Assembly: GCA_945487985.1 (NCBI GenBank)
Contig: CALYTX010000094.1
Coordinates: forward strand, 1 to 5,815
DNA: 5,815 nt
Reading direction: 5' to 3'
Source: an uncultured Verrucomicrobiota bacterium
GTDB taxonomy: Bacteria > Verrucomicrobiota > Kiritimatiellia > RFP12 > UBA1067
The notes under the pieces were generated by a model, which worked only from the letters and a program-made list of their open reading frames with translations, had not been told where the DNA came from and ran no database searches. Position numbers and translations under genes: made by a program. Shown here piece by piece: positions 1 through 5,395 of this stretch. The number at the start of each line of letters is the position of its first letter. The stretch's first letter is position 1.

Positions 1-95
1 AAGCGGAACGGTAGTGGAGCGCCCTTTGCCGACCCTCGGCGTTAACTAACCCGCTGGCAAGCCGCTAACGCGGTATTGACTGACCGAGTACAGGC

Positions 96-740
96 TTACT
101 CCGGCAGACAATGCAGCAGGAGCTCGTCCATTCGCTTTAACCTAACCACGCAGGAAGAATCCCGCAGGTTGCCAAAACCAAACTCACAAAAGGCCCCTTT
201 AACGCCGGCATTGGCGGCGCACTGCATGTCGGTCCAGTGATCGCCGACCATCCAGTCTCGCGATGAAAGAACATGTCCGCCCATCCGCGCAGCGCATTCC
301 CGCAGCGGCAGAGCGCTCGGCTTCATCTCCGGACAATCTCCGCCGGCAACAATTGCCTCGCCGAAGAAATCCAGAACGCCACGGTGATCGAGGATTGCGC
401 GCACGGCAAAATTGGGTTTCGCAGTGTTGATTCCCAACAGCCAACCGCGCTCGCGCAAAACGGACAAGGTACGCACCACTCCGGGGTAGAGCGCAACCGA
501 TTCGAGCATGTGTTCGGCGTAGTGCGATCGGAAAATCTCCCAGAGCCTTTCCGTTTCGCCCTGGTGCTCGGGTATCGCATTGGCCAGCAAATGCTTCGCC
601 CCCTGCCCGACATGACGCAAAACCTCCGCGGACGCAATCGGCTCCAGGCCAAGCTCACGCCTGGTGTGATTGACGGTTGCGGCCAGATCCGCGCGCGAAT
701 CAATCAAGGTCCCGTCAAGGTCGAAAAACACGGCATTCAT
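96..740 (-). CDS. HAD-superfamily phosphatase, phosphoglycolate phosphatase-like
   Basis: Probably a cytosolic Mg-dependent phosphomonoesterase of the haloacid dehalogenase superfamily, subfamily with a helical C1 cap. All four HAD motifs are visible in 214 residues: motif I DLDGT with nucleophile Asp7 and acid/base Asp9; motif II Thr106 in NTAKP; motif III Lys140 in EMKPS; motif IV GDHWTD with Asp167 and Asp171. The cap lies between roughly residues 15 and 85. The TAKP and KPSALPL motifs and the length (about 215-230 aa in the family) fit phosphoglycolate phosphatase (Gph)-like enzymes, but closely related HADs act on pyrophosphate, nucleotides or sugar phosphates, so the substrate is unassigned. 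There is no signal peptide. The ATG at 740 follows a GGGAG about 9 nt upstream. It is the last gene of the minus-strand cluster, 40 nt after the thioredoxin-like gene, and its TAA is at 98-96. Family is certain; exact activity is not. Confidence 0.93.
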   Translation of the reverse strand: MNAVFFDLDGTLIDSRADLAATVNHTRRELGLEPIASAEVLRHVGQGAKHLLANAIPEHQGETERLWEIFRSHYAEHMLESVALYPGVVRTLSVLRERGWLLGINTAKPNFAVRAILDHRGVLDFFGEAIVAGGDCPEMKPSALPLRECAARMGGHVLSSRDWMVGDHWTDMQCAANAGVKGAFCEFGFGNLRDSSCVVRLKRMDELLLHCLPE

Positions 741-780
741 CGCAACTTGCTCCCTTCTTCCGGCAATTGCAGCGGATAAA

Positions 781-1533
781 TCACCGCGCAGCCCCGAAAT
801 CGATGGCGCTGATCATCGCATCGGTTGCGGCCATGTCGTCGCCGCCACGATAAACGATTTTCCCTTTCGCATCGACGACATAGATATACGGGTAGCGGGA
901 AATACCCTTGGGTTCGCATCTGAATCCCGCGCCCTCGAAATTGGGGAAGGACAGTTTTCGAGACTTGACGATTTGCGCAGCCGCCTTCGACCTCCCGCCG
1001 CCGCGGTGCGAGCCGATTACCATGATGGGTTTGTGACGGTAGGCCGCCCATGTCTTCTGAATGCGGGGCAGCAAGGCGACACTTGCTTCGTTTTCGCAAT
1101 TCCACAGATACACCATAACCACCTTGTCCTTGACATCCTTCGTGACTAAACCGCGCCCACCGTACCAGTTTTCTTTGGTGAAGCGCCAGGGATACGGCTC
1201 GCTGCGAGTCTCCTTCGCAACATCCTCGTTGACTGCCGACCCGTCCGCCGCCGCGCAAGAGGGTTTTTCCGCGGCAGAAGTTCCCGATGCTTCGGCAATA
1301 TCGTCCACCACGACTTCCTGTCCAGAATCAGAAGCTCCTTTGCCAGCAAAAAACGAACTCCACCACCCTTCAACGACGACGCGCTTTTCCGCGGCAAATG
1401 CAAACAACTCGCTCCGACGCGCGCGCAGGTATGCCGCCGCGGGCGAATCTGGGCAGCGATTAAGAATAAAGGTCGCAACTGCGGCGGCGAGGACGAGCGC
1501 GAGCATGACGATGATCAGCAGAATCTTTTTCAT
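781..1533 (-). CDS. Membrane-anchored thioredoxin-like protein with a Cys-x-x-Glu active site
   Basis: A 250-residue protein with one N-terminal hydrophobic segment (residues about 4-24, after MKK), read as an uncleaved anchor or signal peptide that places the rest outside the cytoplasm. Residues about 60-112 are a low-complexity Ala/Ser/Glu/Asp linker. A thioredoxin/TlpA-like fold follows: strand KVVMVYLW, then Cys146 in NCENE, then helix LLPRIQKTW, strand IMVIGS, a conserved-looking cis-proline context RYPYIYVVD (Pro215), and the strand GKIVYRGG that closes TlpA-type domains. The usual CxxC is CxxE here: Cys146 aligns with the nucleophilic cysteine and Glu149 replaces the resolving cysteine. 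It may therefore be a monothiol reductase, a chaperone-like protein or a non-redox scaffold. The start is the ATG at 1533. Its Shine-Dalgarno sequence is weak (AAGG about 13 nt upstream), consistent with translation from a shared transcript. It lies 59 nt after the SGNH gene and 40 nt before the HAD gene. Confidence 0.85.
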   Translation of the reverse strand: MKKILLIIVMLALVLAAAVATFILNRCPDSPAAAYLRARRSELFAFAAEKRVVVEGWWSSFFAGKGASDSGQEVVVDDIAEASGTSAAEKPSCAAADGSAVNEDVAKETRSEPYPWRFTKENWYGGRGLVTKDVKDKVVMVYLWNCENEASVALLPRIQKTWAAYRHKPIMVIGSHRGGGRSKAAAQIVKSRKLSFPNFEGAGFRCEPKGISRYPYIYVVDAKGKIVYRGGDDMAATDAMISAIDFGAAR

Positions 1534-1592
1534 GGCGTGAATTTAACCTTCATTGATTTTTCCGATTACGGTTTGCAAACTGCCTTGGGAAA

Positions 1593-2888
1593 TCACGGCC
1601 GCCCGCGGGCATGATCGATATCATCGAGTCTGAAATCGCGCCGACCGAAATCCTTGAACAGTTTTAACGCGATTGGCGTGGGTTTGAAGGTGCCGGAAAA
1701 GACGGCTTTTACGCGGAGCTCGCCGTTGGGCTTGCCACCGTCGTTGCCAGGACCAATCTTCAGCGTGTGCGCCTCACCCTCTCCGCGCTGCCAATTGCCG
1801 AGGAAATAATCGCGAAAAACGAACAGCCGTCCGTCACAGCCATGCGAAAAGCCAATCGTCTTCTCTTCCCCGCCGTCGACGGAAATTTTCAACGGCAGCG
1901 CGGTTTTGCCGTCGGCCTCGCCGAAAAAAGCCAGATAGTTGCCCTTCAGACCCGGCAGCTCAATGCTGCGCGCGCCAGCGTTCGCTCTCGCCGTCCATTC
2001 GCCCAACCAGCGACTTGAAAGCCCGTCATACCACATAGAGGTGCGGAAAGTGCGCGCCTTCGACCAGCCGGATGTCTGACCATCGACAATCTCAGGCAGC
2101 GCTGCAAGATCGATGACGCGCACGTCCCCAACCGATCCGTAAAGCGGTTCGCGCGGCACCGACGAAACCATCTGGTCCGCCACCGCCCGGTCGAACGCTT
2201 CCTGCGCGGCGGCAAAGAAAAAACGATAGCCCGCATCAGCGGGATGCCCGCCGTCGATCGGCCAGAGCTCCTCCATCGTCGTCTCCTTCGCGGCAAGTTT
2301 GGCCTTGAGCAACGCCTGCGTATCGGAAAAAGGAGTGTTGTAGAATTTGGCGAGGTTCTTGTAGAGAAGTTGCCGCGGCACGCTCTTTTCGTAAGGGTTG
2401 GAATCCATCCACCATTTGAAGGTGAAAAACACTTGCTCGACTGCCACGCCCTTTTCGATCAAGGTCCGCAGGATTTGTTCATAGGCGCAGGTGTTGTCGG
2501 GATTCACATTATCGCCGCCATCGTTGCAGACGAAGTCGAGAAAGACTAAATCGGGATCATGCGAAAGAACATCGCGCTGCAGACGGAACAGCCCAAGTTT
2601 GGACGGCGTGCCACCGATTGCCGCATCATGGAACTTGAAATGCGCCTTGGGGTAGCGCTGCTGGAGATAATCGCTCATCAACCCTCGAAAACCCGTAGTC
2701 GCCGGATCGGTGGCGTTGGCCGAATACATGAGCGACGCGCCGAAATAGACGACGTTCAACCGCTCTCCCATGCGTGCCCGCGCATCAAACTCGGCGAACG
2801 ACGCCGTGCGGCAAAATGCCGTGGATGCCATCAGCGAAGCGATTGCAATGGTCATCGCCGCGCGCGAAGAGAGATTCTTGATTTTCAT
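1593..2888 (-). CDS. Secreted SGNH/GDSL-type hydrolase with C-terminal beta-rich domain
   Basis: A 431-residue exported protein, probably an esterase or deacylase of carbohydrate or lipid esters. The ATG at 2888 gives MKIKNLSS followed by a hydrophobic Ala-rich stretch (to about residue 26), a typical Sec signal peptide. The GTG at 2894 would add two residues but sits only about 4 nt after the GGAA ribosome-binding site, so the ATG is preferred. SGNH blocks, in ATG numbering: block I FGASL with Ser52; block II Gly in AAIGGT (about 92); block III CND with Asn122; block V DGGHPADAGY with Asp212 and His215. The catalytic set is complete, but the GDSL aspartate is alanine (GASL). Residues about 245-400 look like a beta-sandwich (alternating strands and Gly-rich turns) without an assigned family. 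The stop codon of the preceding gene overlaps this gene's ribosome-binding region, 14 nt apart, suggesting translational coupling. Family is confident; substrate is unknown. Confidence 0.9.
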   Translation of the reverse strand: MKIKNLSSRAAMTIAIASLMASTAFCRTASFAEFDARARMGERLNVVYFGASLMYSANATDPATTGFRGLMSDYLQQRYPKAHFKFHDAAIGGTPSKLGLFRLQRDVLSHDPDLVFLDFVCNDGGDNVNPDNTCAYEQILRTLIEKGVAVEQVFFTFKWWMDSNPYEKSVPRQLLYKNLAKFYNTPFSDTQALLKAKLAAKETTMEELWPIDGGHPADAGYRFFFAAAQEAFDRAVADQMVSSVPREPLYGSVGDVRVIDLAALPEIVDGQTSGWSKARTFRTSMWYDGLSSRWLGEWTARANAGARSIELPGLKGNYLAFFGEADGKTALPLKISVDGGEEKTIGFSHGCDGRLFVFRDYFLGNWQRGEGEAHTLKIGPGNDGGKPNGELRVKAVFSGTFKPTPIALKLFKDFGRRDFRLDDIDHARGRP

Positions 2889-2902
2889 TTCCACGCTTTC
2901 CT

Positions 2903-4846
2903 TTATTCAAATTCAATGCTCGGAGGATCCGGCCTTTCGAGTTCTGCATTGCCCCACATCGATGGATTGTCGTGCCTTTTATCGACAGCGCCCATCAACG
3001 GGATGTCGTTGAAGAACGCATCCATACCAATGACGTCCGCCCCCCTGAAATCGGGACTGTCCGTGGGCGCAATGAGCCTGAAGGGTATGACCGGAGCTCT
3101 GGCCGTACCGGTCAGATTGACCCATTTGCGCGTCTTGCCGCCGTCGCGAATGATTAGCGCACGATACTGCACAACCTCGTCTTCCCTATATTTGAACGGA
3201 ACATCCTGCCGCTTGCGCGCATGAAGAACAACTACCTGGACAGCATCTCCGTCCATAAAAGCCTTTTTGCTGTTTTTCAAGTCAAAAAACAGTTCCAGTT
3301 TTAAGGGATACCCCTTCCATAGCTCATCCTCATCGGAAAAATCAGGCTCGACAGAATTCATCTGATAGACATCGGGCCAAGGATTAGCTAACCAACAGAA
3401 GCCTTGGTTGGTGGTTCTGCCGGCAAATCGCCGGATCTCGGGAATCGGAACGATTCCCTCCTCTTCTACACACCCGTAGCCACCCTGGCGCCAAACGCCA
3501 AACACCTCCTGATCCATAAAATGGCGGTCTTCATTGGCAACCACGCGCCCCGTGGAGTCGTCGACAGCGTAAAGCTTAATCGCAACTTCCTTTCGCTCCA
3601 ACCGCACCTTATCGGGAAGCGTCACCTCCAGAACGCCTTCCTCAGGCTTGAAAGGACGGGCCGACCAGCCTATAGGAAGCCCCGTGCGCCATTTGACATT
3701 TTCCAAAACCGGCGCCTTCACCTTCAGTCGATTGACCCCATTCGAGAGCGGAGCGTTCACTTCCACCGTGACTGGATGGCACTCGGATCCCTCGCCGCGC
3801 AACACGATTGATTTCACCACCCCCTCGCAATCCCAGGTGTAGAGATCTGCCGTTACGCACGCGTCTGAAACATGGAGTTTCCAGAAACCCGCGCCCTTCG
3901 CGCCCCAGAAGCGGACAAGTCCGCCCTTGAGAAACCGCTGACGTTTGCTGATTACACCGCCCGGCTGATAGGCGGAATTCCAGTTTATCGGAAAATCGCC
4001 GACGGACGCGGCAAGCTCGCGAAATCCGCCATTGCCAAAAACGCTCACGCCCATCAGTTCCGTAAGGCGGCCCTCGCCCGTCACGTAGTCGACCATGCCG
4101 ATGCGGTGCGTATCGCCGCAGAGGAGAATCACATTGCGGCTTTGCAGCAGGCGTAAAAAGCGATTGTGAATATCCATGCAATTGCCGCGCTCGGGCGAGT
4201 CGATTTCAATGCCGTCTTCGCAGGGATTGATTGCCGGAATGTGGCCAACGGCAAAAACATAGCGCACATCGCGATTCTCAGCAAGCGTCTGCTTAAAGAA
4301 CTCGTATTCGTCGACATTGGAGTTGTAGACGATAAAAAGATCGGGGCCGTGCTTGAACGAGAAATGGCGCTCGACAGGATGGGCGCGACCAAGTTCCTTG
4401 GCAATGTACTGCTGCACCGTCATGGCGTATCCGGGATAGGCGTAGGTGCCCGGCGCCTCGAAATCATACGTTTCATGGTTTCCGTTTGCCGCTATGAACG
4501 GAATATTCGACGGGAACGCCCCCCGCGTCAAATCCCAACCGTCCTTCAGCTGGGCAACCTGTCGCGCAAGGCTGCCGCAGCGTCCGTCCACCATATCGCC
4601 AGTATGCACGATGAAAGCCGCTGAAGGTTCATCCATGCAAATCTTCGCCGCCCGCAACAGATTCTTGCGTTCACGCACCATCCACTCGGCCCGATACTCC
4701 GCCGCGTCCTTCCGCGCACGGTTGCCGCCATCATAGTATTCAGGACCGGTCCAGTGGCTGTCGGAAATCATCCCGAAGGAATAGCTCTCGCCAGCAAGAG
4801 CCGTCGAAAAGGATGCTGTTGCCAGCAGCAGTGCTAAAATTTTCAC
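2903..4846 (-). CDS. Alternative or nested gene: secreted calcineurin-like metallophosphoesterase starting at internal GTG
   Basis: This is the second half of the fused frame, listed as its own gene because a credible independent start exists. GTG at 4846-4844 is preceded by AAGGAAG (4859-4853) with a 6-nt spacer. The product would be 647 residues: MKILALLLATASFSTALA with cleavage expected before GES, so a periplasmic or secreted enzyme. Dinuclear-metal ligands in this numbering: Asp29 and His31; Asp84 and Asp87; Asn123 and His124; His202; His247 in GDTH. The phosphoesterase domain spans about residues 22-255. The remaining roughly 390 residues hold many beta strands and resemble the accessory domains of secreted phosphoesterases, but I do not recognise the family. 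The last codons end in a TAA at 2905-2903, inside the ribosome-binding region of the next gene. Substrate could be phosphodiesters, phosphomonoesters or nucleotides; it cannot be narrowed here. Confidence 0.6.
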   Translation of the reverse strand: MKILALLLATASFSTALAGESYSFGMISDSHWTGPEYYDGGNRARKDAAEYRAEWMVRERKNLLRAAKICMDEPSAAFIVHTGDMVDGRCGSLARQVAQLKDGWDLTRGAFPSNIPFIAANGNHETYDFEAPGTYAYPGYAMTVQQYIAKELGRAHPVERHFSFKHGPDLFIVYNSNVDEYEFFKQTLAENRDVRYVFAVGHIPAINPCEDGIEIDSPERGNCMDIHNRFLRLLQSRNVILLCGDTHRIGMVDYVTGEGRLTELMGVSVFGNGGFRELAASVGDFPINWNSAYQPGGVISKRQRFLKGGLVRFWGAKGAGFWKLHVSDACVTADLYTWDCEGVVKSIVLRGEGSECHPVTVEVNAPLSNGVNRLKVKAPVLENVKWRTGLPIGWSARPFKPEEGVLEVTLPDKVRLERKEVAIKLYAVDDSTGRVVANEDRHFMDQEVFGVWRQGGYGCVEEEGIVPIPEIRRFAGRTTNQGFCWLANPWPDVYQMNSVEPDFSDEDELWKGYPLKLELFFDLKNSKKAFMDGDAVQVVVLHARKRQDVPFKYREDEVVQYRALIIRDGGKTRKWVNLTGTARAPVIPFRLIAPTDSPDFRGADVIGMDAFFNDIPLMGAVDKRHDNPSMWGNAELERPDPPSIEFE

Positions 4847-5305
4847 CCCCAGCTTCCTTGCTCCGAGCTTCGCCAGCAACCCCCTGCATCCGGCTTCCAC
4901 GTCATCGTAAGTCTGATCGAAATCGCCGGTATACCAAGGATCGGCAATATCAGCTTCGGAACCGGCGAATTCAAGCAACTTGCGAATCTTGGATCTGTCG
5001 GCAGGCTGAACGAGCCGCCTGAGATCGGCCACGTTCCAGCGGTCGCAGCCAATGAGATAATCGTAATCCCGCGCCTTTTCCGCCGTTAACAGCCACGCCG
5101 CCCGGGGCGCAAACGGAATGTTTTTCTCGATCAGTTTCGCGCGCGTGCCAGGATGAATGTCGTTGCCGATTTCATCGGTGTGCAGCGCCGCCGATTCTAC
5201 ACGCACATCCTCGCGCCCGGCCTCGGCAAGGAGTTTCTTCATTACGAATTCAGCCATCGGCGAGCGGCAAATGTTGCCATGGCAAAGGAAGAGAATTCTA
5301 TTCAT
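2903..5305 (-). CDS. LMW protein tyrosine phosphatase fused in frame to an exported calcineurin-like metallophosphoesterase
   Basis: As sequenced, one 800-residue frame from ATG 5305. Residues 1-153 are a complete low-molecular-weight protein tyrosine phosphatase: P-loop CHGNICRS (Cys8, Arg14, Ser15) right after the first strand NRILFL, and general acid Asp122 in ADPWYTGDF. The family is about 150-160 residues and normally cytosolic. A GTG-encoded valine at residue 154 then begins a full signal-peptide-like segment (KILALLLATASFSTALA, then GE). The metallophosphoesterase follows, with SDSHW (Asp182, His184), GDMVD (Asp237, Asp240), GNHE (Asn276, His277), GH (His355) and GDTH (His400) in correct order. 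About 400 further residues are beta-rich and unassigned. A TTG at 5326 would add seven residues, but it is only a few bases after the predicted transcription start, while the ATG gives the standard LMW-PTP N-terminus. The frame may really be two genes joined by an indel in the G run at 4850-4846. Confidence 0.85.
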   Translation of the reverse strand: MNRILFLCHGNICRSPMAEFVMKKLLAEAGREDVRVESAALHTDEIGNDIHPGTRAKLIEKNIPFAPRAAWLLTAEKARDYDYLIGCDRWNVADLRRLVQPADRSKIRKLLEFAGSEADIADPWYTGDFDQTYDDVEAGCRGLLAKLGARKLGVKILALLLATASFSTALAGESYSFGMISDSHWTGPEYYDGGNRARKDAAEYRAEWMVRERKNLLRAAKICMDEPSAAFIVHTGDMVDGRCGSLARQVAQLKDGWDLTRGAFPSNIPFIAANGNHETYDFEAPGTYAYPGYAMTVQQYIAKELGRAHPVERHFSFKHGPDLFIVYNSNVDEYEFFKQTLAENRDVRYVFAVGHIPAINPCEDGIEIDSPERGNCMDIHNRFLRLLQSRNVILLCGDTHRIGMVDYVTGEGRLTELMGVSVFGNGGFRELAASVGDFPINWNSAYQPGGVISKRQRFLKGGLVRFWGAKGAGFWKLHVSDACVTADLYTWDCEGVVKSIVLRGEGSECHPVTVEVNAPLSNGVNRLKVKAPVLENVKWRTGLPIGWSARPFKPEEGVLEVTLPDKVRLERKEVAIKLYAVDDSTGRVVANEDRHFMDQEVFGVWRQGGYGCVEEEGIVPIPEIRRFAGRTTNQGFCWLANPWPDVYQMNSVEPDFSDEDELWKGYPLKLELFFDLKNSKKAFMDGDAVQVVVLHARKRQDVPFKYREDEVVQYRALIIRDGGKTRKWVNLTGTARAPVIPFRLIAPTDSPDFRGADVIGMDAFFNDIPLMGAVDKRHDNPSMWGNAELERPDPPSIEFE
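4843..4859 (-). promoter_or_regulatory. Internal Shine-Dalgarno, G5 run and GTG start at the LMW-PTP/phosphoesterase join
   Basis: Reading the minus strand, AAGGAAG (4859-4853) is followed by CT, five G (4850-4846), then TGA in the +1 frame. The GTG at 4846 opens the signal peptide of the phosphoesterase. Spacing from GGAAG to GTG is 6 nt, near optimal. With one G fewer, the upstream LMW-PTP frame would terminate at this TGA, giving a GTGA four-base overlap. This makes the site a decisive one for the gene model. Confidence 0.7.
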
Positions 5306-5338
5306 TGCGATTTTCGAGTCACCCAAGTAGTTTGAGTC

Positions 5339-5347
5339 ATTATATCA
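5339..5347 (-). promoter_or_regulatory. Predicted extended -10 promoter for the minus-strand operon
   Basis: On the minus strand this reads TGATATAAT, a perfect extended -10 (TGn followed by consensus TATAAT). No good -35 is seen (TATCAT lies about 17 nt upstream), which is tolerated for extended -10 promoters. The start of transcription would be near 5332, giving a leader of about 27 nt before ATG 5305 and arguing against the TTG at 5326 as start. Confidence 0.55.
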
Positions 5348-5362
5348 AAAGTCCCCGAATTA

Positions 5363-5371
5363 TGATATACT
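5363..5371 (+). promoter_or_regulatory. Predicted extended -10 promoter for aspS
   Basis: TGATATACT matches the extended -10 pattern with TATACT as the hexamer (one mismatch to TATAAT). A weak -35-like TATCAA sits 17 nt upstream (5343-5348). Transcription would begin near 5378, about 18 nt before the aspS ATG and just ahead of its ribosome-binding site. Confidence 0.45.
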
Positions 5372-5385
5372 ATCCGGCAAATTTC

Positions 5386-5391
5386 AGGAGA
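5386..5391 (+). promoter_or_regulatory. Ribosome-binding site of aspS
   Basis: AGGAGA, a strong Shine-Dalgarno sequence, ends 4 nt before the ATG at 5396. It fixes the aspS start at that ATG. Confidence 0.7.
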
Positions 5392-5395
5392 CACT

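Noticed and set aside
28..73. Two small hairpins downstream of the HAD gene (GCCGA/TCGGC at 28-40; CCGC/GCGG at 62-73) as a terminator
   Set aside because: The stems are only 4-5 bp and neither is followed by a T-run on the minus strand. The other sequence in 1-95 shows no gene or RNA that I can recognise.
273..779. 168-residue plus-strand frame opposite the HAD gene
   Set aside because: It lies antisense to a HAD gene with all four catalytic motifs. Its own translation is Arg/Pro-rich with no recognisable domain, as expected for a GC-rich shadow frame.
1571..1580. Perfect palindrome GTTTGCAAAC in the gap between the SGNH and thioredoxin-like genes
   Set aside because: It is ten bases with no loop and no flanking symmetry or T-run. 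It could be an operator half of something but is too short to claim.
1601..1624. GCCCGCGGGC palindrome and adjacent ATGAT/ATCAT arms near the end of the SGNH gene
   Set aside because: It lies inside the coding sequence, is explained by GC-rich codons, and has no terminator-like T-run.
2559..3224. 221-residue plus-strand frame spanning the SGNH/phosphoesterase boundary
   Set aside because: It crosses two well-supported minus-strand genes and has no domain, no convincing ribosome-binding site and low-complexity composition.
5303..5326. TTG at 5326 as start of the LMW-PTP frame
   Set aside because: The ATG at 5305 gives the canonical LMW-PTP N-terminus directly before the first strand. The TTG would lie only about 6 nt from the predicted transcription start.
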